Positions 53,051-61,974 of a stretch of DNA of 64,000 bases are shown piece after piece (position 1 is the stretch's first letter; each line of letters starts with the position of its first letter). Source of the stretch: Nitrospirillum amazonense (GTDB lineage: Bacteria > Pseudomonadota > Alphaproteobacteria > Azospirillales > Azospirillaceae); the NCBI RefSeq assembly GCF_007828035.1, contig NZ_VITV01000011.1, positions 1-64,000 of the forward strand, read 5' to 3'. The notes beneath the pieces are model-generated. The model made no database searches. It was not told the origin of the DNA and saw nothing but the letters and a program-made list of their open reading frames with translations. Made by a program: the position numbers and the translations under genes.

Positions 53051-53425
53051 ATGACCTACCGCACCGTCGCAGCCTCCGCCGCCGCCTTCATCATCGCCGT
53101 GGGACTGGCCGGCACCGCCGCCGCCCACGCCCACCTGAAGCGTTCCGTCCCCACGGCCAGCGGCACCGTCGCCGGCCCCACCCAGGTGGAGGCCTGGTTC
53201 ACCGAGGATCTGGAGCCCAAGTTCAGCACCATCACCGTCACGGGCCCCGGCCCGAACGGCAAGAAGGTGGACAAAGGCGACACCCACACCGACCCGGCCG
53301 ACGCCAAGCACCTGATCGTCGGCATCGACGGGGCCGCGCCCGGCACCTACACGGTGACCTGGGCCGTCACCTCGGTCGATACCCACAAGTCCAATGGCAG
53401 CTTCACGTTTGAGGTTCAGAAGTAA
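53051..53425 (+). CDS. copC: CopC-domain periplasmic copper-binding protein
   Basis: This 124-residue protein has a signal peptide (AASAAAFIIAVGLAGTAAA) directly followed by HAHLKRSVPTASGTV, where the mature N-terminal His is the Cu(II) ligand of CopC. The Ig-like fold continues with VEAWFTEDLEPKFSTITVTG and the final VTWAVTSVDTHKSNGSFTFEV, whose DTH motif carries another Cu(II)-site Asp/His. Met-rich Cu(I) site is absent, as in Cu(II)-only CopC. AAGGATACGCCC precedes the ATG. It lies 18 bp upstream of copD. Confidence 0.92.
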   Translation: MTYRTVAASAAAFIIAVGLAGTAAAHAHLKRSVPTASGTVAGPTQVEAWFTEDLEPKFSTITVTGPGPNGKKVDKGDTHTDPADAKHLIVGIDGAAPGTYTVTWAVTSVDTHKSNGSFTFEVQK

Positions 53426-53443
53426 GGCGTCTAAACCCATCTT

Positions 53444-55357
53444 ATGAACACGTTGGAAACCGGCCTGGCCATCGCCCGGGCATTGCATCTCGCCCTGGCG
53501 CTGGCCGCCTGGGGCCTGCCTGCCTTCGCCGCCCTGGTCGTGGCGAAGGCGCCCGCCGGCCCCGCCCGTGAAGACCTGACCGCCACCCTGCGCCGCTGGA
53601 CGCGCGGGGCGGCGGGAACAGCCGTCGTGGCCGGGCTGCTATGGTTCGCCGCGCAGGCGGCCGTGTTCGTGGGGGACGACAACCCCGCCGCCGTGCTGGG
53701 TGCGCTGGCCGCCACGGCGGCGACCCGTTACGGGCATGTCGTGTTGCCCCGCCTGGCGTTGCTGGTCGCGGCGGTGGTCCTGGAAAAGCGATTGTCGGTG
53801 CAAAGGCTGGCCGGCCTGCTGGGCCTGTCGCTGGCACTGCACGCCGGCGTCGGCCATGTCGCCGTCACCTTCGACGCCGCCAGCCTGCCGGGCCTGGCGG
53901 CGGAGGTGCTGCATCTGCTGGCGGCCGGGGCCTGGCTGGGCGGCATGGCCGGGCTGCTGCTGGCCCTGTCGCGCCCGGCGCTGGCGGCCGATCTGGCCGT
54001 GCGTTTCTCCCCCCTGGGCGTCACCTGCGTCACCCTGCTGGCCGCCACCGCCCTGCTGAACGGCGTGGGCCTGATCGGCACCCTGGCCGGCCTGATCGGC
54101 ACCACGTATGGCCAGGTCGCCATCGCCAAGGCCGCCCTGTACGCCCTCATGCTGGGCTGCGCCGGGCTGAATCGCTGGCGCATCGCCCCCGGCCTCGCCC
54201 AGGGCACGGTGCCGCTGGCGCTGTTGCGCGCCTGCGTGCTGGTGGAACTGTCCCTGGGTATTGCCGTGGTGGCCTTGGCCGCCTGGCTGGCCAGCATCGT
54301 GCCGGGGGTGCACGACCAGCCGCTGTGGCCCTTCACCCGCAAGCTCAGCGGCGAGATCCTGTCCGATCCCGATTACGGCGGCCTGGCCTGGAAGGCCATC
54401 CTCCTGACCGGCCTGGGCATCCTGGGCCTGGCCCTGGCCATGCTGCCGCCCTGGCCCGGGGCTTGGCGCCGTCCCGCCCTGGCCTTGCGCCTGCCAGCCC
54501 TGGCCGCCGCCGGCATCGCCCTGTGGTTCGGCGTGCCCGACCTGGACCTGCTGACGGTGGAAGCCTTCCCGACAAGCTACTGGTCGTCCCCCACCGGCTT
54601 TACCGCCGCCTCGGTGGCGCAGGGGGCCGCGTTGTTCCCCGGCCATTGCGCCCGCTGTCACGGCGCGGGGGGCGCCGGTGACGGGCCGGACGCGGCCAAG
54701 CTGAGCATCCCGCCCGCCGACCTGACGGCCCACCATCTGCTGGACCATAGCGAGGGCGATATCTTCTGGTGGCTGAGCCACGGCATGCCAGACCCCGACG
54801 GCAAACCGGTCATGCCGGCCTTCGCGGACCAACTGTCGGAAGATGAGCGCTGGGCCCTGATCGACTATATCCACACCCTGAACAGCGGCACGACGGTGGC
54901 CGAGGCCAAGGGCGTGTGGACCTGGGGCATGCCGGCGCCGGAACTGGACCTCACCTGCCCGGCCGACGGCGCCTTGGCCAAGGCCGGCAGCCTGGCCGAT
55001 TTGGCCGGTCATCCCCTGCTGCTGGCCATCGGCTACGGCGACATCCCCGCCCAGGCCCTGGCGGCGGTACGGGCGACGCCGGTGGTGCCGGTCATCGTCA
55101 GCACCAACCCGGACCAGGTCCCGCCCGCCTTGACCTGCGGCAGCACCAGTCCGGAAGCGGCCGTGGCCTACCGCACCATCGGCGGCGCGCCGGAAGGCCC
55201 GCTGCTGGTACTGGTGGACAGCCGGGGCGCCCTGCGCACCATCTGGCAGGGCCCCTTCCCGGCGACGCCAGCCGCGATCGCCGTGCTGGCGGCCAAGGCG
55301 GAGGAAGCCGAACGCCATCCCTTCGCCACCGGCGGCGGCGGGCATCATCATCACTGA
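53444..55357 (+). CDS. copD: CopD - cytochrome c - redoxin-like fusion with C-terminal His tail
   Basis: This 637-residue multi-domain membrane protein begins with a CopD region of about eight helices (residues 1-370), including LHLALALAAWGLPAFAALVV, EVLHLLAAGAWLGGMAGLLL and VELSLGIAVVALAAWLASI. A c-type cytochrome module follows (CARCHGAGG with Cys402, Cys405, His406; axial Met probably in GMPDPDGKPVMPAF). The last part (about 490-620) reads LADLAGHPLLLAIGYGDIPA and PLLVLVDSRGALRTIW, a thioredoxin/SCO-like pattern lacking CxxC. It ends GGGGHHHH. The fusion suggests periplasmic redox handling of copper during uptake. Confidence 0.85.
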   Translation: MNTLETGLAIARALHLALALAAWGLPAFAALVVAKAPAGPAREDLTATLRRWTRGAAGTAVVAGLLWFAAQAAVFVGDDNPAAVLGALAATAATRYGHVVLPRLALLVAAVVLEKRLSVQRLAGLLGLSLALHAGVGHVAVTFDAASLPGLAAEVLHLLAAGAWLGGMAGLLLALSRPALAADLAVRFSPLGVTCVTLLAATALLNGVGLIGTLAGLIGTTYGQVAIAKAALYALMLGCAGLNRWRIAPGLAQGTVPLALLRACVLVELSLGIAVVALAAWLASIVPGVHDQPLWPFTRKLSGEILSDPDYGGLAWKAILLTGLGILGLALAMLPPWPGAWRRPALALRLPALAAAGIALWFGVPDLDLLTVEAFPTSYWSSPTGFTAASVAQGAALFPGHCARCHGAGGAGDGPDAAKLSIPPADLTAHHLLDHSEGDIFWWLSHGMPDPDGKPVMPAFADQLSEDERWALIDYIHTLNSGTTVAEAKGVWTWGMPAPELDLTCPADGALAKAGSLADLAGHPLLLAIGYGDIPAQALAAVRATPVVPVIVSTNPDQVPPALTCGSTSPEAAVAYRTIGGAPEGPLLVLVDSRGALRTIWQGPFPATPAAIAVLAAKAEEAERHPFATGGGGHHHH

Positions 55358-55369
55358 CCGGCAGTAAGG

Positions 55370-55819
55370 TCAGGCGGCGCCGGTATCGGCCTTCAGTCCC
55401 AACGGGCCGCCCACGGCCTCCAGCGCCGCCACCGCGCAGATCTCGTCATTGTCGGAGGTATCACCGGACACCCCCACGGAGCCGACGATATGGCCCTCGG
55501 CATTGCGGATCAGCACGCCGCCCGGCACCGGCACCATCTTGCCATCGGCCAGTTCGATGGCGGCGGTGAAGAAGGCCGGCATCTTGGCGGCGCGCTGCGC
55601 CAGCTCGCGCCCGCCAAAGCCCATGCCCAGCACGCCCCACGCCTTGCCCGTGGCGATCTGCGGCCGCAGCAGGCTGGACCCGTCGTCGCGTGCCAGCGCA
55701 ACCACGTGGCCGCCGGCATCCAGGACGGCGGCGGTCAGCGGCGCGAAGCCGCGCGCCTTGCCCTCGGCCAGGATGGCCTCAACCAGTTTCAGCGCCACGG
55801 CGCAGGTCAGGACAGTCAT
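55370..55819 (-). CDS. GlcG/HbpS-family protein
   Basis: This 149-residue protein of the GlcG/HbpS (DUF336) family contains AAVLDAGGHVVALARDDGSS, RPQIATGKAWGVLGMG, GGVLIRNAEGHIVGSVGVSG and the end DNDEICAVAAL. Start ATG 55819 has GGGAG 6 nt before it. Members bind heme or cofactors or sit beside catabolic enzymes with unclear function. It lies 21 bp downstream of the amidohydrolase gene on the same strand, so both form an operon. Confidence 0.88.
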   Translation of the reverse strand: MTVLTCAVALKLVEAILAEGKARGFAPLTAAVLDAGGHVVALARDDGSSLLRPQIATGKAWGVLGMGFGGRELAQRAAKMPAFFTAAIELADGKMVPVPGGVLIRNAEGHIVGSVGVSGDTSDNDEICAVAALEAVGGPLGLKADTGAA

Positions 55820-55840
55820 CGCGTTCTCCCTCAAGGCGAC

Positions 55841-57199
55841 CTATTGGCCTGCACTGTGCCATAGGCCCAGCTCGGCAGCACGGTCGCGGGTGTAGACGTC
55901 GGTCCATTTCAGGCTGCTGAGGTGGGTGACCTTGTACGGATCATAGCGCCGCGCCTCCACCGCAACCGCCACGCCGCCAATGTGGACCGCCGTGACGGCG
56001 CCCGGCCGCTGCAGCACGGCAATGTCGGCCAGCGGATCACCGTCCACAAAGATGAAGTCCGCCCGCCGGCCGGCGTCGATGGCGCCCAGGGTGTGCCCGC
56101 GCGGCATGGCGCGGGCGGAGACGCTGGTGGCTGCCCGCAAGGCCTGGGCGGGCGTGAAGCCCAGCCAGTCCACCAGGATTTCGATTTCCCGCGCATGCCA
56201 TTCGCCATAGGGGGTGACGGCGAAGCCGCTGTCGCTGCCGGTCATGAAGGGCACACCGGCCTGCCGCATGCGGCCCAGGGTGCGCTTGGCCACCTCGATG
56301 ATGCGGCGCTGCGCCCCCTGGTAGCCGGAACCGGCGGTGGGCTCATGCGGCTGCCCGAATTCCACGTTGTTGCGCAGGAAGGTCAGGGTCGGGCTGACAT
56401 GGCTGCCCGACTTCACCATCGCCTCGATGCATTCATCATCGGCGAAGAAGGCGTGGTTGATGACATCCACGCCGGCCCGGGCGGCGTACAGCACCGCCTC
56501 TTTGCCATAGGCGTGGGTCACCACCTTCTTCCCCAAGCGGTGGGCCTCCGCCACCATGGCGCCGATCTCGTCCTGCGTGAAGGCGGCGATGTGGGTGCCG
56601 TCCTCGCGGAAGTGGGTGCCGTCCATGGCGATCTTGATGACGTCCACCCCGGCCTTGGCCTGGCGCCGTACCTCCTCGATCTGGGCGTCGCGGGTGGTGC
56701 ACAGGCGGCCGGTGACATAGTCCGGCGTGCCGACATGCTCGGGAAACCAGTCGTTCAGGCTGTGCCGGTTGGCGATGACGCAGCTGCTGGCGGCGATGCG
56801 AGGACCGGTGAACAGGCCGGCGTTGATGGCGTCGCGGACGGAGATGCTGCAGTTGCCGGCATCGCCCGGCACGACGATGGAGGTGTAGCCCGCCGCCAGC
56901 ACGCGCTGGGCGAAGAACAGGCCGCGCAGGGCCCGGAACTCCGGCGTGCCCCAAAAATCGATATCCTCCTCGCTGCGGGCGTTGCCGAACACGATGTGGG
57001 TATGGGCGTCCACCAGCCCCGGCATGACGAAACGGTCGCCGGCGTGGAGCACATCATCATCCGGACCCGGTGCCGGCGCCTCGGCAGTGGGGCCGACATG
57101 GGTGAACAGGCCGTCCTCGATCACCAGGGTCTGGTCGGCGCGCGATCCATCCTCCAGCCCGGTGAACAGGCGGCGGCAACGGACGAAGGTGCGGGGCAT
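55841..57199 (-). CDS. Metal-dependent amidohydrolase (imidazolonepropionase/prolidase-like)
   Basis: This 452-residue enzyme has HxH as His66-Thr-His68 in GLVDAHTHIVFG, the metal-bridging Lys in DVIKIAMDGTHF, His in VVTHAYGKEA and VINHAFFADD, and the Asp in FMTGSDSGFAV. The end (GAIDAGRRADFIFVDGDPLADI) closes the small beta domain. No signal peptide. Start ATG 57199 follows GGGAGGGAGACCGCAGCC. Relatives include imidazolonepropionases, Xaa-Pro dipeptidases and ochratoxin-type amidases. Divergent from the dioxygenase-like gene by 294 bp; a common ring-opening or amide pathway is inferred. Confidence 0.87.
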   Translation of the reverse strand: MPRTFVRCRRLFTGLEDGSRADQTLVIEDGLFTHVGPTAEAPAPGPDDDVLHAGDRFVMPGLVDAHTHIVFGNARSEEDIDFWGTPEFRALRGLFFAQRVLAAGYTSIVVPGDAGNCSISVRDAINAGLFTGPRIAASSCVIANRHSLNDWFPEHVGTPDYVTGRLCTTRDAQIEEVRRQAKAGVDVIKIAMDGTHFREDGTHIAAFTQDEIGAMVAEAHRLGKKVVTHAYGKEAVLYAARAGVDVINHAFFADDECIEAMVKSGSHVSPTLTFLRNNVEFGQPHEPTAGSGYQGAQRRIIEVAKRTLGRMRQAGVPFMTGSDSGFAVTPYGEWHAREIEILVDWLGFTPAQALRAATSVSARAMPRGHTLGAIDAGRRADFIFVDGDPLADIAVLQRPGAVTAVHIGGVAVAVEARRYDPYKVTHLSSLKWTDVYTRDRAAELGLWHSAGQ

Positions 57200-57493
57200 G
57201 GCTGCGGTCTCCCTCCCGGCGGCGCCCTCTTGGCGCGGCCGGGCCTCTCCCTCTGGGTCTTGTTTGGCGACCACGCTAGGCGGGCCGATGGGCCGTGGTG
57301 AAATGGATATTTCCGCTGCGGATCTATTGGCGGCGTCCATAGATGCTGACCCTTCCCCGCGCCCGACCCATCGGTTTCGTCCATACATCAGCATGGAAAG
57401 GAACGGTTTTTGTTAAAGGCGGCCACCCCCTAAGGTTCAGGCTGGATCGCCCCACGGGAGAGGGCGGAATCCTACTCGGGAGACGAACGCCTC

Positions 57494-58429
57494 ATGAATA
57501 TCATCGGACCGGACGCCCTGGTGTTCGGTGTCGACGATGTCGACGCCTGCAGCCAGTACCTGACGGATTACGGCCTGAAGCCGGCCGGTGACGGCCGGTT
57601 CGAGGCGCTGGACGGTACCTGCGTCATCATCCGCGCCGCCGACGACCCCCGCCTGCCGCCGGCCATCGGCCCCGCCCCCTCGATCCGCGAGATCGTCTAT
57701 GGCGTGGGCGACGCGGCGACGCTGGAGGCCATCGCCGCCGAGCTGTCCAAGGACCGTGAGGTGCGCCGGGGCGAGGGCGGCAGCGTGCACGCCGATGACG
57801 ACTCTGGTTTCCATCTCAGCTTCGCGCTGACCATCCGCCGGCCCTACACCGCCCCGGCCGACCTGACCAACGCCCCCGGCCATCCGCCGCAGCGCGGACC
57901 CAACCTGCTGGGCATCGATTGGGACATGAAGGTCGAGCCGCGCACCCTGTCGCACGTGGTACTGTTCGTTCCCAATATGGAGCAGGCGCAGGCATTCTAT
58001 GTGAACCGCCTGGGCTTCCGCCTGACGGACAAGTTCATCGGCGTGGGCCCCTTCCTGCGCCCGGCGGGCACGGAGGACCACCACACCCTGTTCCTGATCC
58101 AGACGCCGCCCTTCATGAAGGGGGTGGAGCACTTCACCTTCCACCTGGGCAGCGGGACGGAAGTGCTGCACGCCGGCACCCAGTTCGAGGCCAAGGGCTA
58201 CACCACCTTCTGGGGCCCCGGCCGTCACTACTTTGGGTCCAACTGGTTCTGGTACTTCAACAGCCCTCTGGGCTGCCATGTGGAGTACGACGCCGACATG
58301 GACCTGCACGACGACACGTGGGAGGCCCGCCACCGTCCGCCGGGGGCGGACAATTCCCAGCTGTTCCTGTTCACGGCGCGGGAGAAGTGGTTCCCCAGCG
58401 GTCCGCCGCCCAAGGGCGGCGCGCACTAA
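57494..58429 (+). CDS. Extradiol-dioxygenase-like VOC protein
   Basis: This 311-residue protein has two vicinal-oxygen-chelate halves. The C-terminal half keeps the 2-His-1-Glu iron site: His154 in LSHVVLFVP, His213 in GVEHFTFHLG and Glu264 in GCHVEYDADMD. The N-terminal half (residues 1-115) lacks these ligands, as usual for two-domain type I extradiol dioxygenases. FYVNRLGFRLTD is the family helix. The ring-cleaving role fits, but glyoxalase-like relatives exist. The preceding ribosome site is GGGAGACGAACGCCTC. It is followed one base after its stop by the Rieske gene. Confidence 0.85.
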   Translation: MNIIGPDALVFGVDDVDACSQYLTDYGLKPAGDGRFEALDGTCVIIRAADDPRLPPAIGPAPSIREIVYGVGDAATLEAIAAELSKDREVRRGEGGSVHADDDSGFHLSFALTIRRPYTAPADLTNAPGHPPQRGPNLLGIDWDMKVEPRTLSHVVLFVPNMEQAQAFYVNRLGFRLTDKFIGVGPFLRPAGTEDHHTLFLIQTPPFMKGVEHFTFHLGSGTEVLHAGTQFEAKGYTTFWGPGRHYFGSNWFWYFNSPLGCHVEYDADMDLHDDTWEARHRPPGADNSQLFLFTAREKWFPSGPPPKGGAH

Positions 58430-58430
58430 G

Positions 58431-58832
58431 GTGGCCGCACTTTCTCATACCCCCGGGGCGCCGGCCCCGGGGGACACCCGCACCCCGCTGTGCGCCCTGG
58501 ATGCCTTGCCGCCGGTGGGCCAGGCGCGGGGCTTCGACCCCGCCAAATCCGGCCGTGACACGGTTTTCGCGCTGCGCCGCAGCGACGGCATCCGGGTCTA
58601 CCGCAACCACTGCCCCCACCAGGGCGTGCCGCTGGAATACCGCAAGGACCGCTTCCTGTCCGGTGACGGCCAGCGCATCCTTTGCTACGCCCACGGCGCC
58701 CATTTCGAAGCTGACACCGGCCTGTGCACCGACGGGCCCTGCCGCGGTATGTCGTTGGCATCCTTGCCCTTGGTCATCGAGGACGGCTGGCTTTACCTGG
58801 CCGTGGCCCCGGACAGCCCCCTCTTGCGCTGA
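58431..58832 (+). CDS. Rieske [2Fe-2S] ferredoxin-like protein
   Basis: This 133-residue protein carries the cluster ligands Cys61-x-His63 (NHCPHQGVPLEY) and Cys85-x2-His88 (ILCYAHGAHFEADTG). It starts at GTG 58431, one base after the dioxygenase stop; no ATG is available in frame before the fold. Size and motifs match soluble Rieske ferredoxins that pass electrons to ring-hydroxylating or other oxygenases. No oxygenase alpha subunit is present in the window, so its partner may be the adjacent dioxygenase (for iron reactivation) or be encoded elsewhere. Confidence 0.85.
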   Translation: MAALSHTPGAPAPGDTRTPLCALDALPPVGQARGFDPAKSGRDTVFALRRSDGIRVYRNHCPHQGVPLEYRKDRFLSGDGQRILCYAHGAHFEADTGLCTDGPCRGMSLASLPLVIEDGWLYLAVAPDSPLLR

Positions 58833-59029
58833 TCCCCCTGCCCATCAGCGTCACGGCACGGTCATATCCCGTTCAGCCGAAGGCGAAATGTCGCATCCCC
58901 AACCCTAAGTCGCGTCCCGTACGCTTTCCCCAAGAGCAAGACGTGCTGCAAGCGCGAAACGGGCAAATAGGGATAAATCACCACGAAGCGACCCAGAGCG
59001 TATCGAAACGATAATCTGGGAGACTTCAT

Positions 59030-61516
59030 ATGGGATTTTGCGGCAGTGCGCGGTGTTCCGCGCATGAATGGCGACGTGCGCGCGTTTTTACTGCGCTGAC
59101 TCTTCTGGCCGGCACGGCGCTGACCTCGATTCCGATGTCATCCGGGGCCTGGGCCGCGACGGCACCCGCCGACGCGGACAACCTCAGCGAGATCATCGTC
59201 ACGGGCACGCGCCGTATCGATCGCTCGGTGGCCGACAGCCCCTCCCCCGTCGACGTCTTCACGCCAGAGGATCTGGAGCGCCAGGCCGGCAGCGACACGC
59301 AGGACCTGATCCGCACCCTGGTGCCCTCCTTCAACGTCGGCCATTTCTCCAGCGACGACGGCTCGGGTATCGTGCGCCCGCCGACGCTGCGCGGCCTGCC
59401 ACCGGATGAGACCCTGGTGCTGATCAATGGCAAGCGCTTCCACCGCTCAGCCCTTGTGCAAATCGCCGGTGATGCCCAGACTTCGGGCTCGCAGGGTGCC
59501 GACCTGAACCAGATCCCGGCCATCGCCATCAAGCAGCTGGAGGTGCTGCGCGACGGCGCCTCCGCCCAATACGGGTCAGACGCCATCGCCGGCGTCATGA
59601 ACTTCACCCTGAAGGATGCCGCCGACGGCGGCAGCGTCATCGTGCAATGGGGCCAGGACTATGCCGGCGACGGCGCCACCGGCCACATCCAGGTGAATTC
59701 CGGCCTGCCCCTGGGTGACCGGGGCTTTGTCAACATCAGCGCCGAATACCAAAAGAACGATCCCACCGACCGGGGCGTGGAGCGCAGCGACGTCACCGAC
59801 CTCAAGGCGTCGGGCTACAACCCCGGCCCCAAGGGCTATCCCACGCCCAACCAGCGCTGGGGCGACAACGCGGTGGAGGCCGAACGCCTGTTCATCAACA
59901 GCGGCATCGATTTGACCGACAACTCCAAGATCTACCTGTTCGGCAACTTCGGCCACAGCAACGAGAAGGAAAGCTTCTATTACCGCGACCCGGTCAGCAG
60001 CTGGCTGGGCACGACCTTCCCCCTGACCAGCGGCGGCAACTTCTCCTGGGCCAGCGTCTACCCCGGCGGCTACCATCCCTGGTTCTACGGCGACATCCTG
60101 GATAGCAGCATCACCGGCGGCTACAAGACCACGCTGAAATCCGGCCTGATCATCGACGCCAGCGCCAGCTATGGCCGGGATGAGGTGCGCTACAACCTGA
60201 CCAACACGGTCAACCCCTCGCTGGGCCCCATCAGCCCCACTCAATTCTACGTGGGCACCCAGACGCAGGAGGAGACCGACCTCAACCTGGACCTGACCTA
60301 CCCGGTCCACATCGATTGGCTGGCCAGCCCCCTGACCCTGGCGGGCGGCGCGGAATACCGGCGCGAGACCTATACCATCACCCCGGGCGACGCGGCCTCG
60401 TACACCTCCGGCGCCTATGCCGCCTACGTGCCGGTGGGGTCCAACGGCATGCCGGGCTTCACCCCCACCGACGCCGGCCAGTTCCCGCGCAGCAACTACG
60501 CCTTCTACGCCGACGCCGAAGCGGACGTGATCAAGGACCTGAGCCTGGGCTTCGCCTTGCGCTATGAGGATTTCAGCGACTTCGGCAATACCACCAACTG
60601 GAAGGTCACCGGCCGCTATCAGCTGACCGACTGGGTGGCCGTCCGCTCCTCCGTTAACACCGGCTTCCGCGCGCCGACGCCGGGCCAGGAGAACGTGTCC
60701 AAGGTCACCACCATCTTCCAGAACGGCAACCCGGTAGAGCAGGGCACCTACCCCGTGGGCAGCGCCATCGCCCGCTATTACGGCGCCCAGGCGCTGAAGC
60801 CCGAGACCTCGTTCAACATCGCCGGCGGCCTGGTCTTCGACCTGCCCTACAAGGTCAACCTGACCGTCGACTACTACAACATCAAGGTCGAGGACCGCAT
60901 CGGCATCACCAGCACCTATTCGGTGACGGCGGCCGACATCGTGGCCCAGCCGGCACTGGCGGCGGTGGGCGTGGGCGGCCAGGTGAACTACTTCGCCAAC
61001 GGCTTCGACACCCGCACCCAAGGCGTGGACATCGTCGCCAACAAGACCTTCGACCTGGACACGGCGGGTGAGCTGCACGCCACGGCGGCCATGAACATCA
61101 ACCACACGGTCGTCACCAAGTACAACCCCACCGTCATCGGCCTGGGCCAAGTGCAGGACCTGCAGAACGAAAGCCCGCACTACCGCGCCACGCTGACGGG
61201 CGTGTGGGACATCGGCAAGTTCAGCATCCTGGGCCGCGCCAGCTATTTCGGCGCCTGGGAGGACAACGTCAGCATCTGCGGCACCACCTGCCTGGGCCAG
61301 AACTTCGACCCCGCCTGGATCTTCGACGCCGAGGTTTCATACAAGGTGCTGGACGACCTGACCGCCAGCATCGGCGGCCAGAATGTGGGCGACAAATACC
61401 CCGCCAAGATCCGGCCGGAGTTCGGCACCTATGGCGTGGGCCAGCAGTACTCCTTCAGCAGCCCCTACGGCTATGACGGCGGCTATTATTATGTGCGCCT
61501 GAAATACGATTTCTGA
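59030..61516 (+). CDS. TonB-dependent receptor of the dioxygenase island
   Basis: This 828-residue receptor has a signal (FTALTLLAGTALTSIPMS, then AWAAT), TonB-box NLSEIIVTGTRRIDRSVADS (about residues 51-70), plug motifs (DLIRTLVPSFNVGHFSSDDG, RPPTLRGLPPDETLVLINGK and IPAIAIKQLEVLRDGASAQY) and a barrel ending YYYVRLKYDF. FRAPTPGQENVSK is the typical mid-barrel FRAP-like motif. GGGAG precedes the ATG. It follows the Rieske gene by 197 bp on the same strand, and probably imports the compound degraded by that island. Ligand unknown. Confidence 0.9.
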   Translation: MGFCGSARCSAHEWRRARVFTALTLLAGTALTSIPMSSGAWAATAPADADNLSEIIVTGTRRIDRSVADSPSPVDVFTPEDLERQAGSDTQDLIRTLVPSFNVGHFSSDDGSGIVRPPTLRGLPPDETLVLINGKRFHRSALVQIAGDAQTSGSQGADLNQIPAIAIKQLEVLRDGASAQYGSDAIAGVMNFTLKDAADGGSVIVQWGQDYAGDGATGHIQVNSGLPLGDRGFVNISAEYQKNDPTDRGVERSDVTDLKASGYNPGPKGYPTPNQRWGDNAVEAERLFINSGIDLTDNSKIYLFGNFGHSNEKESFYYRDPVSSWLGTTFPLTSGGNFSWASVYPGGYHPWFYGDILDSSITGGYKTTLKSGLIIDASASYGRDEVRYNLTNTVNPSLGPISPTQFYVGTQTQEETDLNLDLTYPVHIDWLASPLTLAGGAEYRRETYTITPGDAASYTSGAYAAYVPVGSNGMPGFTPTDAGQFPRSNYAFYADAEADVIKDLSLGFALRYEDFSDFGNTTNWKVTGRYQLTDWVAVRSSVNTGFRAPTPGQENVSKVTTIFQNGNPVEQGTYPVGSAIARYYGAQALKPETSFNIAGGLVFDLPYKVNLTVDYYNIKVEDRIGITSTYSVTAADIVAQPALAAVGVGGQVNYFANGFDTRTQGVDIVANKTFDLDTAGELHATAAMNINHTVVTKYNPTVIGLGQVQDLQNESPHYRATLTGVWDIGKFSILGRASYFGAWEDNVSICGTTCLGQNFDPAWIFDAEVSYKVLDDLTASIGGQNVGDKYPAKIRPEFGTYGVGQQYSFSSPYGYDGGYYYVRLKYDF

Positions 61517-61609
61517 CGACAGGAACCGCCCCGCCCCGAACGTACCATCGGGATGGGGTGATCGTTCCCCAGTTCCCTTCCTCGGGTTGGCCCCCTGGAA
61601 GGCACCTCG

Positions 61610-61643
61610 GGGCCGCCGGACTTCCCGCCGGCGGCCCTTTTTT
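61610..61643 (+). terminator. Rho-independent terminator after fourth cluster TBDT
   Basis: GGGCCGCCGG (61610-61619) pairs perfectly with CCGGCGGCCC (61628-61637) and TTTTTT follows. It closes the dioxygenase/TBDT unit, 94 bp past the stop. Confidence 0.85.
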
Positions 61644-61974
61644 GGGTGACGGAAATTGCGGGGCGCATCGGGGAAAGGAAGCCCCATCCTTCGACAAGGG
61701 AAATGGCTCGAACTCCGACTGATCGGCACCCGATACCCGGTGAAGTCGTATTGAATGAGGCCAATCTCAAAACGCTGTTAACGATACTCATTCGTTTATA
61801 TTTTAAATTGGCATTGATTTACGTATGAAACCCCACAGTAAATATATCCGTTGGTATATAATCAAGACAATTAACCATTTTCCTTTGATCTGGATCACCT
61901 TATAACGTTCCTACCTATGTATTTTTCCCTGGATAGACGCCGACTTCGCCGGCCCACTTAATCCAGGAGCTGCC
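61644..61974. promoter_or_regulatory. AT-rich promoter region of the chemoreceptor gene
   Basis: 331 bp without a gene. It is the most AT-rich part of the window (61770-61900). It contains a TATAAT at 61857-61862 and an inverted repeat GAATGAG (61753-61759) / CTCATTC (61787-61793). No matching -35 box was found at the usual distance. Confidence 0.4.

Noticed and set aside
53639-55354. 571-codon minus-strand frame within copD fusion
   Set aside because: Gln/Gly-rich antisense shadow; MMMMPAA start is just the reverse of the His tail codons.
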